A stretch of 36,281 nt of DNA from Actinomycetes bacterium (lineage in GTDB: Bacteria > Actinomycetota > Acidimicrobiia > Acidimicrobiales > Bog-793). The position numbers were made by a program, and so were the translations under genes. Positions 7,935 to 15,655 of this stretch are shown here, one piece after another. Numbering within the stretch: position 1 is the first letter of the stretch; every line of letters starts with the position of its first letter. The notes beneath the pieces are model-generated. The model did no database searches, was not told the origin of the DNA, and saw nothing but the letters and a program-made list of their open reading frames with translations. The stretch lies in the NCBI GenBank assembly GCA_021818615.1, contig JAKATT010000216.1:1-36281 (forward strand), in the 5' to 3' direction.

Positions 7935-8629
7935 GCCGGCGCTGCCCGAGCTGGCCTCCGCCGGGAGGCACTGGCTCCGTCGGGGGCGGAGGGCTCGAGA
8001 TATGCCGGCACCCGGATGCCGCCTGCGAGGTCCGCCGACGGCTCGGGGTCCCTGCGCTCGCAGGAGAGCCGCACGACGCCGGCCCAGCAGCGCGAGGCGA
8101 GGTCGCGCTCGTCGTCGACCGGGTCGCCCGCGCGGACCTTGGCGGACACCGTCTCGAGCGGCAGCTCGAGCATCGCCGTCTGGCGCAGCTCGCCTCGATC
8201 CGGCGCCCGTGCGTCCACAGAGCGCCCAGGAGCGACCTTCTCGACCAGTTGTTCGAGCACACGCCTCTTTGTTGCCTCGTCCGCCACGATCGAGGCGGTG
8301 CCGTGGACGACGACCGAGCGGTAGTTGACCGAGTGGTGGAACATGGACCGGGCGAGGACGAGGCCGTCGATCAGCGTCACCTCGAAGCTCACCGAAAGGC
8401 CCCGCCGCCGCACCGCCAGGCGGGCAGGACGGGCCCCGGTCGAGCTGTGCAGGTAGATGCTCCCGCCCTCGCGTACGAACAAGAGCGGCAGGAGCTGCGG
8501 CGCGCCATCGGCGACGAATGCAAGATGCCCGACAAGGGCTTCGTCGAGGATCGAGTGCACGGTCGCCTCGTCGTAGCGGGCTCGCTCGGGGTGGCGAGAG
8601 GGTGCAGTCGATGCGACCGGCTCGTACAT
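7931..8629 (-). CDS. Pyridoxamine 5'-phosphate oxidase family flavoprotein (NimA-like)
   Basis: About 232 residues. The split beta-barrel fold is indicated by [27 protein letters not shown] near residue 35. [16 protein letters not shown] follows, then [16 protein letters not shown] and, near the C-terminus, [16 protein letters not shown] ending in CWAGVVRL. This order is typical of the COG3467 (NimA/Pyridox_ox_2) group of FMN- or F420-binding proteins; it is not the vitamin B6 enzyme itself. The physiological substrate is unknown. ATG 8629 is chosen because it falls where relatives begin, 5 bp after the stop of the upstream gene. The 3' end is coupled to dtd. Confidence 0.8.
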   Translation of the reverse strand: MYEPVASTAPSRHPERARYDEATVHSILDEALVGHLAFVADGAPQLLPLLFVREGGSIYLHSSTGARPARLAVRRRGLSVSFEVTLIDGLVLARSMFHHSVNYRSVVVHGTASIVADEATKRRVLEQLVEKVAPGRSVDARAPDRGELRQTAMLELPLETVSAKVRAGDPVDDERDLASRCWAGVVRLSCERRDPEPSADLAGGIRVPAYLEPSAPDGASASRRRPARAAPA

Positions 8630-8634
8630 GGCGA

Positions 8635-9051
8635 CTAGGCACCCGCTTCGCCGAGCAGGCGGCCGAGAGCTGCGCGCGCCTCGGCGTTCTCGAGCGCGAG
8701 CGTCGCCAGGTAGGACGCCAGCAGCTGCGCCCACTCGGCCACCGAGATCTCGCGCCGGCTGATCACGACCCCTCTCACCTCCTGGCTCGCCGTCGCGACG
8801 ATCCTTCCCCGCACGGCTCGCAGCTCGAGAGCCCGCTCGCCGAGCGAGAGCCGGATGACCGTCGCCCTGCCCGGCCGGCCGGCCACGCGGTCCGACATCG
8901 ACCGCTCGCGCTCCACCTCCACCATGCCGGCAGGCAGCAGGCCGGCGACGGTCTCGGAGAGGACGCGGTGGTAGGAGTCGAGATCGTCCGTGTCGGCGCG
9001 CAGGGCGGCCGCAAGCTGCTCGACGGCGCTCGGCTCGAGCTCTCCTGTCAC
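8635..9051 (-). CDS. Conserved hypothetical protein of the YbjQ operon
   Basis: 138 residues starting at a GTG. I cannot assign a function. It is soluble, with a helical N-terminus, a central beta-rich stretch ([19 protein letters not shown], then [19 protein letters not shown]) and a C-terminal helix rich in Leu and Ala. There is no signal peptide or membrane segment. It sits 16 bp after the YbjQ double-domain gene and 5 bp before the NimA-like gene, so it is cotranscribed with both. Its neighbours suggest a role with the YbjQ proteins. Confidence 0.7.
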   Translation of the reverse strand: MTGELEPSAVEQLAAALRADTDDLDSYHRVLSETVAGLLPAGMVEVERERSMSDRVAGRPGRATVIRLSLGERALELRAVRGRIVATASQEVRGVVISRREISVAEWAQLLASYLATLALENAEARAALGRLLGEAGA

Positions 9052-9067
9052 TCGGGCTCGGACCTGC

Positions 9068-9886
9068 TCAACGGTCGGTGAGGGGGAGGGTCAGCTGCGG
9101 CTTCGCTATGACATGGTCGGCTCGCAGCGGACGGACGGCAGTTCCGACGGCGAAGAATTCCGTGGTGTGGCCGCCCCAGCGGTGCGGGAGCGCCAGCAGC
9201 TGCACCCCGACGATGCCCTCGGCCTGCAGCTGCTCCGCCTCGGCCTGCATGCGGCTCATCGCCAGCTCGCGGGCGTCGTAGAGGGCTTCGGTGTACTGGG
9301 GGATCTCCACGTTGCGCCCGACGTTGCCCATGGCCTTGAACGCCCCCTGGTGGGCGATGTGGTACACGCAGCTGCCCATCACCATGCCGAGCGGGGCATA
9401 GCCGGCCTGGACGAGAGTCCAGAAGTCCTGACCCGACAGGTCGGAGGTGAAGGGCTGACCCTGGTTGTTGCGCCAGCTCGAGCCGTCGTCGGCCACGACG
9501 GCGGTCCCGACGGCGACGAACTCGGCGAGGTCGTTGCCGAACTCCTTGAACTCGATGTCGAGGCGTACGCCGACGATGCCGGCGGCACCGAGAGCCGCCG
9601 CCTCGGCCTCCATCCTCGTCATGGCGAGCTCGCGAGCGTGGTACATCGCCTGGGAGAGCGTGTCCATCTCCATGTTCTTCGACCAGCGCCCGATCTGGAT
9701 GCCGACGTGGTAGATGCTCGAGCCGAGCACGAGGCCAAGTGGCCGGAAGCCCGCCTCGCGCACCAGCAGGAACTCGTTGACGCTCAGGTCCGAGGTGAAC
9801 AGGGCCCCTGGCTGGCCGGGCCGCATCTCGGCCAGGCGGCGCATGGCATCCTCGGGGATGCCGAGGCTGGCGGTGTCGATCGTCAT
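9068..9886 (-). CDS. Double-domain YbjQ (heavy-metal-binding) family protein
   Basis: 272 residues holding two YbjQ/DUF74 domains in tandem (about 28-135 and 145-250). Each has FTSDLS near its start, a LG-x-V-x-GS-x-(I/V)YH segment, a long helix with AR-E-LAM-x-RM, then a GIVGV strand and an EF-(V/F)-AVGTAV strand. YbjQ domains form ring oligomers; 'heavy-metal-binding' is a family label without firm biochemical support. The ATG at 9886 has a good AGGAAGG Shine-Dalgarno and overlaps the TGA of the upstream paralogue by four bases (ATGA). Confidence 0.82.
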   Translation of the reverse strand: MTIDTASLGIPEDAMRRLAEMRPGQPGALFTSDLSVNEFLLVREAGFRPLGLVLGSSIYHVGIQIGRWSKNMEMDTLSQAMYHARELAMTRMEAEAAALGAAGIVGVRLDIEFKEFGNDLAEFVAVGTAVVADDGSSWRNNQGQPFTSDLSGQDFWTLVQAGYAPLGMVMGSCVYHIAHQGAFKAMGNVGRNVEIPQYTEALYDARELAMSRMQAEAEQLQAEGIVGVQLLALPHRWGGHTTEFFAVGTAVRPLRADHVIAKPQLTLPLTDR

Positions 9887-10806
9887 GGCTTCCTTCCTGT
9901 CGGCACTCGTGGGTTCGTCATCGGCAGCACTGAGAGGCTGGCGGTCGGCGCCTTCTCCTCGCTGTGGAAGCGGGCGATCGCCGTGCCGAGCACCGTCGCG
10001 AGCGCCACGTGGTCGCGGTGGTTCTCGGCGACCTCCTGCTCCCAGACGCTGAGCGACATCGACGACATGATGGCCGCGTCGGCCCCGTAGCCCGAGCTGC
10101 GCCTGTGGAACTGCTGGCGGGCATCGGCTCGCACGTGGTTGACGAGCTGGGTGTAGCCGGACACCTCGGTGTTGCCCGACCAGGCGGACGCCTGGCTCAG
10201 CGTCGCCCAGTCGTCGTGGCGGACGGCGACCGAAAGGCCGACGCAGAGCGAGACCGGCACCCACCCGCCGTGCAGCAGCTTGGCGACGTCGTTGCCCGGC
10301 AGCTGGGTCGAGAACAGGTTGGCCGGCCGGCTCGCGCTGTGCGCCCGGACGGCGGTGCCGTAGGCGAGGAACTCGCGGTTGCCCTCCCCCATGCTGGTCA
10401 CCTGCAACTGCACTCCGACGACCCCGTCGGCCCCGAGGTCACGGCATTCGTAGAGCATGCGCAAAAGGGCGGTGTCGTAGCCATGGTAGAGCGCCTCGGC
10501 GTAGGCGCCGAAGCCGACCCAGGCGTTGGACGCGCCGCTCGTGACTGCCGTGGCCGGGCCGAGGACGTAGCCGCCGCCCAACGCGCCGTAGCCGCCGTAG
10601 CCGCCGTAGCCGCAGCCTCCGAAGCCCTGCCAGCCGATGTGGTGGACGATGCAGCCCATCACCTCGCCGGCGACGCTGAAGCCGCAGCCTTCGAGGGCGG
10701 CTTGGCCCGACACGCTGAGAAGGCTGCCCGCCGGCCCGCCGGCGCGCCCTCTTTCCATTCTCGCCCGGGCTGCCGGCGGCAACCCCTGCCCGTCCCAGTC
10801 GCTCAC
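9883..10806 (-). CDS. Second YbjQ-family protein with a Gly/Tyr-rich loop
   Basis: About 307 residues. The first YbjQ domain (about 30-175) has GEVMGCIVHHIG, then an inserted GFGGCGYGGYGGYGALGGGY loop, then YECRDLGADGVVGVQ and EFLAYGTAV. A second, more divergent domain (about 185-290) begins FSTQLPGNDVAKLL and ends with LATVLGTAIARF. The Gly/Tyr loop comes from a 9-bp repeat. The start is GTG 10806, which has GGAGG 5 nt upstream; the GTG at 10812 is too close to it. It is the first gene of the six-gene run. Together with the next gene it supplies four YbjQ domains. Confidence 0.75.
   Translation of the reverse strand: MSDWDGQGLPPAARARMERGRAGGPAGSLLSVSGQAALEGCGFSVAGEVMGCIVHHIGWQGFGGCGYGGYGGYGALGGGYVLGPATAVTSGASNAWVGFGAYAEALYHGYDTALLRMLYECRDLGADGVVGVQLQVTSMGEGNREFLAYGTAVRAHSASRPANLFSTQLPGNDVAKLLHGGWVPVSLCVGLSVAVRHDDWATLSQASAWSGNTEVSGYTQLVNHVRADARQQFHRRSSGYGADAAIMSSMSLSVWEQEVAENHRDHVALATVLGTAIARFHSEEKAPTASLSVLPMTNPRVPTGRKP
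10582..10614. repeat. 9-bp coding repeat (Gly-Gly-Tyr)
   Basis: About three copies of GCCGCCGTA on the plus strand encode the repeated Gly-Gly-Tyr of the YbjQ-family loop on the minus strand. Slippage here would lengthen or shorten the loop in whole codons. Confidence 0.6.
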
Positions 10807-10862
10807 TCGCACCTCCGCGTCCTACCGACGCTAGCTGGCGCGGCGTCCCCCCGGGGCGGGCA

Positions 10863-10877
10863 GGGCTCGCCGAGCCC
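10863..10877 (-). terminator. Short hairpin after the livK-like gene
   Basis: GGGCTC (10863-10868) pairs with GAGCCC (10872-10877) across a 3-nt loop, 3 bp past the stop codon of the substrate-binding protein gene. There is no U-tract. It is a possible terminator for the minus-strand ABC operon. Confidence 0.35.
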
Positions 10878-10880
10878 GGA

Positions 10881-12254
10881 TCAGAAGGTCGGGTTCGTAA
10901 AGCTCGGCGGGGTCGAGGGAGAGCCGGTGTAGGTCGTGATCGGGCCGCTGTTGGTGGTCTGGTATATGGGGCCGGACAGCACGAACTTGCCGCCCGTGAT
11001 CACGCCGATCTGGGCGCCCTCAAAGCCGTAGTGGTCGCTCGAGGAGTACGAGAGCGGGACGAGGCCAGGGGTGTTGAAGGTGGGCCCCTTGGCAGCGAGC
11101 GTCGCGACGAGGCTCGCCCGGGTCGGGTTCGGCCCGGCCGCCTGCAGCAGGTCGAGCATCGTGAAGGCGACGGCCATGCCGTACTCGGTGTTCCCGTCGA
11201 ACTTGTTCTTGGAGGTGTTGTCGTACTTCTCGTAGATCTGGTGGAAGAGAGAGATCCACGGGTTCGACAGGTCGGCAGGCGACGGCAGGTAGTCGTCGCT
11301 GATGATCCCGTTCAACAAGGCGGCACCCGCCTTGCCCCCCGAGATGACAGAGACGAGCCCCGAGAGCGTGATGACGTCGGAGCCGACGTTCGAGACCACG
11401 TACTGGGCCTTCAGGCCGAGCTTGGCGCCGCCGAGCAGCGCCTCGGCCGTCGCGGCAGGGATGGTGAACAGCACCACGACCTGGGCGCCGGCGGCCTGCA
11501 CCTTGCTCATCTGGTCGCCAAGCCCGGTCGCCTGCAGGAGCTGGGCGATCGAGTAGGGCTGGCGCGCCACCACCTGGCTGGCGGGGATCTCCTGGTCGAG
11601 TCCCTTCACGCCATCCTGGCCGAACTCGTCGTCCTGGTAGACGTAGGCGATCTTCTTGCCCTTGAAGTGGGACTCGACGTACTTGCCGAGGACCTTTCCC
11701 TCGATGACGTAGTTGGTCTGCCACCCTGTCGTGTACGGGTAAGCCGGATTGCTCCAGCAGGCGCAGCCCGACGCGACGAAGAGCTGCGGCACCTTCTGAC
11801 TGTTCAACAGGCCCTGCACCTGGAGCTGGGTCGGCGTGCCAAGCGGGTCGAAGTCGGCGAAGACAGGCTCGGCGAGGAGCTGGCGCGTCTTCTGGACTGT
11901 CTCGGTCGGGTTGTAGGCGTCGTCGAGGTAGTTGTAGACGATCTTGCGGCCATAGATGCCACCGTGGGCGTTCGCCCACTGGAAGACGGCGTTCGATGCA
12001 GGGGCGATCTCGCTGTAGCCGGGGGCCGCCGGCCCGGTCAGAGGCTGGGTCGAGCCGAGCACGATCTGGTTCGCGGTGATGCCGGGCGCCGAGGCCGTCG
12101 GTTTGGCGCTCGTGGTCGAGCTCGACGATCCGCTCGTGGTGCTGGCACCGCTCGTGCCGCTCGTGCCGGTCGAGGCCGTGCCGCAGGCCGCCGCGAGCAG
12201 AGCAGCTGCTGCGAGTGAGCCGATGATGCGTAGTGATCGAGACCACCGAGACAT
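10881..12254 (-). CDS. ABC transporter substrate-binding lipoprotein (LivK-like)
   Basis: About 457 residues. A lipoprotein signal peptide with Arg near the N-terminus and a LAAAC lipobox places the lipidated Cys at position 24. A Ser/Thr/Gly-rich linker of about 40 residues follows, then a periplasmic-binding-protein type 1 fold (Peripla_BP_6) with NQIVLGSTQPLTGPAAPGYS at its start and GRKIVYNYLDDAYNP after it. The family binds branched-chain amino acids, amides, urea or aromatic acids; the ligand here is unknown. ATG 12254 is chosen because a strong AAGGAGG stands 6 nt upstream. The gene follows livM after 64 bp. Confidence 0.88.
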   Translation of the reverse strand: MSRWSRSLRIIGSLAAAALLAAACGTASTGTSGTSGASTTSGSSSSTTSAKPTASAPGITANQIVLGSTQPLTGPAAPGYSEIAPASNAVFQWANAHGGIYGRKIVYNYLDDAYNPTETVQKTRQLLAEPVFADFDPLGTPTQLQVQGLLNSQKVPQLFVASGCACWSNPAYPYTTGWQTNYVIEGKVLGKYVESHFKGKKIAYVYQDDEFGQDGVKGLDQEIPASQVVARQPYSIAQLLQATGLGDQMSKVQAAGAQVVVLFTIPAATAEALLGGAKLGLKAQYVVSNVGSDVITLSGLVSVISGGKAGAALLNGIISDDYLPSPADLSNPWISLFHQIYEKYDNTSKNKFDGNTEYGMAVAFTMLDLLQAAGPNPTRASLVATLAAKGPTFNTPGLVPLSYSSSDHYGFEGAQIGVITGGKFVLSGPIYQTTNSGPITTYTGSPSTPPSFTNPTF

Positions 12255-12318
12255 ATGCCCCTCCTTGTGCTGGGCCTGCCGACCGTGACGATCCTCTGAC
12301 GGCTTAGTTACGGGCAAG

Positions 12319-13374
12319 CTACCACCGGAGCACCCTGCGTGCCCGGGCAGCGAGGCGGTTCAACCCTCCTTGTATCCCCTGGGGAGCAAGCAGGACTACG
12401 AGCACGATGAGGGCGCCAAAGATCATGTTCGGCAGGTTGGCGCCGAAGTTCGTCTGGTTGCTCGTCGCGCTCGAGAGCCAGAGCGGGACGTAGACGACGA
12501 GGATCCCTCCCCACACCGCTCCTATGAGCGTGCCGGTGCCGCCGACGACCATGCCGGCGATGAGCGAGATCGAGAGGCTGATCGGGAACGCACCTGAGGT
12601 GGCGCCCAGGTTGACGAGAGCCAGCAGGGCGCCGCCGAGACCGGCGCAGGCCGCCGAGAGCACGAAGCCGAGCACCTGTGCCCTGGCCACGCTGATACCC
12701 GAGAGCGAGGCGGCGATCTCGTCCTCGCGCACGGCGGCGAAGGCCCGGTACCAGCGGCTCGAGCGCAGGTTGGCCAGCAGGAAGAGCACGACGAGCGCCG
12801 ACAGCAGGCAGATCCAGTCGAGCCAGTGGTTGATCTCGATGCTGGACGGCGGGGTGAGCTGGACAGGGATGCCCTGGTCGCTGTTGAAGTAGTGGTCGGC
12901 GAGCTGGGGCACGGCCAGACCGAGCGCCAGGGTGACTCCTGCGAGGTAGGGGCCCCGCAGGCGGGCCGCCGCCACGCCGATCACGAGGCCCGCCACGCCA
13001 GTGAGCGCCGTAGCGAACAGCAGGCCGGCAACGAGCGGCACATGCGGGTTGTGAACCTCGAGATCCGCGTAGGAGTAGGCGCCGATCGCCATCAAGGCGG
13101 CATGCCCGAGCGATACCTGGCCCGTACCCCCGACGAGGAGCGACAGCCCGGCGATCACCACCGTGTAGACCGCCACCGTGGCGATGTTCGCGTTCGTCAG
13201 GCTGCCGACGCTGATCGACAAGGCGTAACAGAGGACGCCGCCGGCAACGGTGAGAAGGCCGTGCCGGAGAAGGGGCTGGCGCGGGAGCCTCACGAGCTCG
13301 GACAGCCGGCGCCGCCCGCCTTGCTCGGGCGGCGCCGGGGCCGGCTGCTCCATGGTGCCGAGCTCGCTCGCCAT
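12319..13374 (-). CDS. ABC permease, LivM family
   Basis: 351 residues, a cytosolic N-terminus of about 35 residues and about ten predicted membrane helices. The family landmarks are GLSLLVGGTGQVSLGHAALMAIGAYSYA near residue 80, ARLRGPYLAGVTLALGLAVPQLA, and the cytoplasmic loop AVREDEIAASLSGISVARAQ that contacts the ATPase (EAA-like loop). The C-terminal GMVVGGTGTLIGAVWGG is also typical. It pairs with LivH to form the membrane channel. ATG 13374 shares one base with the livH stop (TGATG), so the two are translationally coupled. Confidence 0.88.
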   Translation of the reverse strand: MASELGTMEQPAPAPPEQGGRRRLSELVRLPRQPLLRHGLLTVAGGVLCYALSISVGSLTNANIATVAVYTVVIAGLSLLVGGTGQVSLGHAALMAIGAYSYADLEVHNPHVPLVAGLLFATALTGVAGLVIGVAAARLRGPYLAGVTLALGLAVPQLADHYFNSDQGIPVQLTPPSSIEINHWLDWICLLSALVVLFLLANLRSSRWYRAFAAVREDEIAASLSGISVARAQVLGFVLSAACAGLGGALLALVNLGATSGAFPISLSISLIAGMVVGGTGTLIGAVWGGILVVYVPLWLSSATSNQTNFGANLPNMIFGALIVLVVLLAPQGIQGGLNRLAARARRVLRW

Positions 13375-14258
13375 CAGACCCTTCTCTGCTCGGCAGAGCT
13401 GAACAGACCGGCCGGGCGGACCATGAGCACGACGACGAGCAGCCCGACAGCTCCGATCGGCTGAAAGGAGCTGCCGAGGTAACCGCCGACGTAGGAGAGG
13501 GCGAGCCCGGAGACGAGGCCGCCGACGAGCGCGCCGAGCGGGCTCTCGAGGCCGCCGATGATGGCAGCCGTGAAGCCGTAGATGAGGACGGTGTCCATGT
13601 TCGAGGGCGAAAGGAAGACCCGGGGGGCGACGAAGAGACCGGCGAGCGAGCCGGCGGCGGCGGCGAGTGCCCAGCCGAGCGTGAACATGCGCTTCACGCG
13701 GACGCCGAGCAGCCCGGCCACCTCCGGTGCAAAAGCGGCGGCCCGCATGCGCAGGCCCACGGAGGTCTTCCGGAAGCCCAGCAGCAGAAGGAGCATGAGG
13801 CCGAGGACAGCCGCGATCGTGAAGACGTCGAAGGGATCGAGCTCGATCCCCTGGCCGCCGACGCGAAAGCCGATCTGCGAGAAGGGCGACGGAAAGCCGC
13901 GCTGGCTCGAGCCCCAGATGCCGCCCGCGAGCGCCTCGATGAATATGAGCACCCCGATCGCCACGATGACGGCGTCGAGCGCGTTGCGGTTCTCCACCGG
14001 CCGGATGACGACGCGCTCGACGAGCCCGCCGATGACAAAGCCGGCGGCGAGCGCCACGACAAAGGCGGCCCAGTAACCGACCTGGTGCTCGAGGGCCGCG
14101 TCGGCAATGTAGGTCGTGATCATGGCCATGGCGCCCTGCGCGAAGTTGAGCACCCGCGTCGAGCGCCAGACGAGGACGAGGCCGAGCGCCACGGCGGCGC
14201 CGATCATGCCCTCGGTGATCCCGTTCAACGTGTAGTTGACGAAAAGGCGCACCCTCAC
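13374..14258 (-). CDS. ABC permease, LivH family
   Basis: 294 residues with about eight membrane helices. Typical LivH features are NGITEGMIGAAVALGLVLVWRSTRVLNFAQGAMAM at the N-terminus, ERVVIRPVENRNALDAVIVAIG, and the cytoplasmic coupling loop RMRAAAFAPEVAGLLGVRV. The start is GTG 14258 or the third codon, GTG 14252; AGGAAGG lies upstream and fits the second better. Neither ATPase (LivG, LivF) follows, so the complex must borrow ATPases from elsewhere or the operon has lost them. An IS200/IS605-type element end stops 24 bp upstream of the start, in the promoter region. Confidence 0.88.
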   Translation of the reverse strand: MRVRLFVNYTLNGITEGMIGAAVALGLVLVWRSTRVLNFAQGAMAMITTYIADAALEHQVGYWAAFVVALAAGFVIGGLVERVVIRPVENRNALDAVIVAIGVLIFIEALAGGIWGSSQRGFPSPFSQIGFRVGGQGIELDPFDVFTIAAVLGLMLLLLLGFRKTSVGLRMRAAAFAPEVAGLLGVRVKRMFTLGWALAAAAGSLAGLFVAPRVFLSPSNMDTVLIYGFTAAIIGGLESPLGALVGGLVSGLALSYVGGYLGSSFQPIGAVGLLVVVLMVRPAGLFSSAEQRRV

Positions 14259-14282
14259 CCCTTCCTGGTCATGGTCTGGTCA

Positions 14283-14317
14283 TTGACAACCTCCCCGCCC
14301 TGAAGGGCGAGGATTCC
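14283..14317 (-). mobile_element. Orphan IS200/IS605-family right end (TnpB omega-RNA-like)
   Basis: On the minus strand the sequence reads GGAATCC, then the stem CCTCGCCC-TTCA-GGGCGGGG (14293-14312), then AGGTTGTCAA. This is the hallmark 3' end of IS605/IS1341-type elements: the terminal hairpin of the TnpB guide (omega) RNA ending in TCAA, after which the guide would begin (TGACCAGACC...). No tnpB, tnpA or left end is recognisable nearby; the upstream side runs into the PAP2 gene within 90 bp. So this is a remnant, or a short omega-RNA-like leftover. How far it extends upstream cannot be fixed. Confidence 0.72.
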
Positions 14318-14405
14318 GGCTGACTCGGTCGTTCACGCAACGCATGAGCGATCTCCCGTCGGCCTTCGGCATGGCTTTCCGGTGGCCAGCCGAGACGATG
14401 CTGTC

Positions 14406-15221
14406 TCAGGGAGCCGATGGCTGCCTGCTCGTCCCCCGTTCCTGTCGTCGCCAGCGTCGGAGCCATGCTCGCACGTCCACCCACTCGACCCGCCTGGCGA
14501 CGGCGGCAACGGTGGCACCCCACGCGATGCCGAGGAGCAGCCCAAATGCCACGTCGCTGAACCAGTGCACACCAAGGATGAGCCTCGTGTAGATGACGAA
14601 GAGCGAGGCGACGAGGGCAACCAGCCAGGGCCACAGCTTGCGGCGAGAGAGCGCGACCGCACCTAGGAGCGCGAACAGCATCGCTGTCACCGCCACCGAG
14701 TGCCCGGAGGGGAACGAGAAGCTCGTCTCGTGCATGCCTGGGACGGCACCCGGAGCCGGGTAGACGGCCGTCGGCGGCCGTGGCCGCCTGATGATCTCCC
14801 GAATGAGGAAAACCTGGAGCTCGCCGCCCAGATACGCCACGATCGGGATGAGGGCGCGGACTGATCGGAGCATCACGAGCAGGATCGCGCTCAGCAGCAC
14901 CGCGATCACGGCAAGCTTCGGGGCATCGCCGAGGAATGCGATCACCTTGGAGACGCCGACGAGGCCGAAACGGTGGTGCACGTCGAAGGTCTGCACCCGG
15001 TCGTCCCAGCCCTGGATTGCCCCGCCCCCGTGGCGACCGACGAAGGCCAGGCCGAGGAGCAGCCCGACGGCGAAGATGGCGGCCGCCGTCGCGACGAGGG
15101 TGACGATGCCGCGCCCCACCTTGCGGGGGTCTCCGGTCAGCTGCGCGGCGTGCGCTCGGCGCGTAGCAGCCGGTGGCGGCGAAGGGACGGCCGGGTTGGG
15201 GGCAGAGGACAAGACGGCCAA
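14406..15221 (-). CDS. PAP2-superfamily membrane phosphatase
   Basis: About 271 residues with roughly six membrane helices. The three phosphatase motifs are present in order: LIREIIRRPRP (K/R-x6-R-P), SFPSGHS (PSGH) and TRLILGVHWFSDV (S/T-R-x5-H-x3-D). Members dephosphorylate lipid phosphates such as undecaprenyl diphosphate, phosphatidic acid or phosphatidylglycerol phosphate on the outer membrane face; the substrate here is unknown. The frame begins at TTG 15221 with no clear Shine-Dalgarno, and TTG 15212 is an alternative. It lies 4 bp after the truncated glyoxalase gene and was perhaps once coupled to it. Its 3' end lies close to the IS605 remnant. Confidence 0.85.
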   Translation of the reverse strand: MAVLSSAPNPAVPSPPPAATRRAHAAQLTGDPRKVGRGIVTLVATAAAIFAVGLLLGLAFVGRHGGGAIQGWDDRVQTFDVHHRFGLVGVSKVIAFLGDAPKLAVIAVLLSAILLVMLRSVRALIPIVAYLGGELQVFLIREIIRRPRPPTAVYPAPGAVPGMHETSFSFPSGHSVAVTAMLFALLGAVALSRRKLWPWLVALVASLFVIYTRLILGVHWFSDVAFGLLLGIAWGATVAAVARRVEWVDVRAWLRRWRRQERGTSRQPSAP

Positions 15222-15225
15222 GAGG

Positions 15226-15480
15226 TTAACGAGCGGTTCCGCCCGAGGTCCGACAGCTGCGCAGGTCGATGTGCAGGCGGTTCTTCACGCGCTTCGACTC
15301 GGGAACCTTGAGGAACAGCAGGTCCGGCGCCACGCCCTCCTCGGCGCTGCCTTCCGGCAGCCCGAGGACCACTTCGGCCGCCTCCTCGTAGGTCCGCCTC
15401 CGCCCGAGCACCGCCTCCCGGAAGGAGGCGAGCGAGGACGGGTCGTGCGCATCGATGCAGACTGCCTGGAACCGAAGCAT
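15226..15480 (-). pseudogene. Truncated VOC/glyoxalase-like gene
   Basis: 84 residues, about two thirds of a normal single VOC domain (120-140). It begins MLRFQAVCIDAHDPSSLASF and continues to LLFLKVPESKRVKNRLHIDL, matching the N-terminal beta-alpha-beta-beta-beta half of the Glyoxalase_6 type. It then breaks off into SCRTSGGTAR. The second half, with its usual DPEGNEFC motif, is missing. The next gene starts 4 bp later, so the C-terminal part appears deleted or replaced. An active enzyme is unlikely, though a dimerising half-domain cannot be ruled out. Confidence 0.55.
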
Positions 15481-15519
15481 GCACTCGAGGCTATTGTGCG
15501 CCTGGGTGGCATGCAGGGG

Positions 15520-15554
15520 GGCGGAGCTGGGCCCGAGCGCGAACCGGCTCCGCC
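15520..15554. promoter_or_regulatory. Inverted repeat in divergent region upstream of the dehydrogenase
   Basis: GGCGGAGC (15520-15527) and GCTCCGCC (15547-15554) form a perfect 8-bp inverted repeat with a 19-nt centre. It lies between the divergent glyoxalase-like and acyl-CoA dehydrogenase genes. It could be an operator, but in such GC-rich DNA chance is possible. Confidence 0.25.
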
Positions 15555-15655
15555 GTCGCTGTGAGCAGCCGGCGGCCGGACGCTTCCCGAGAATCGTCCG
15601 AGAGAAAGCGACAGAGCTGCCGGCACGGGTCGCGGCGACCGGAGGGACGAAACCC

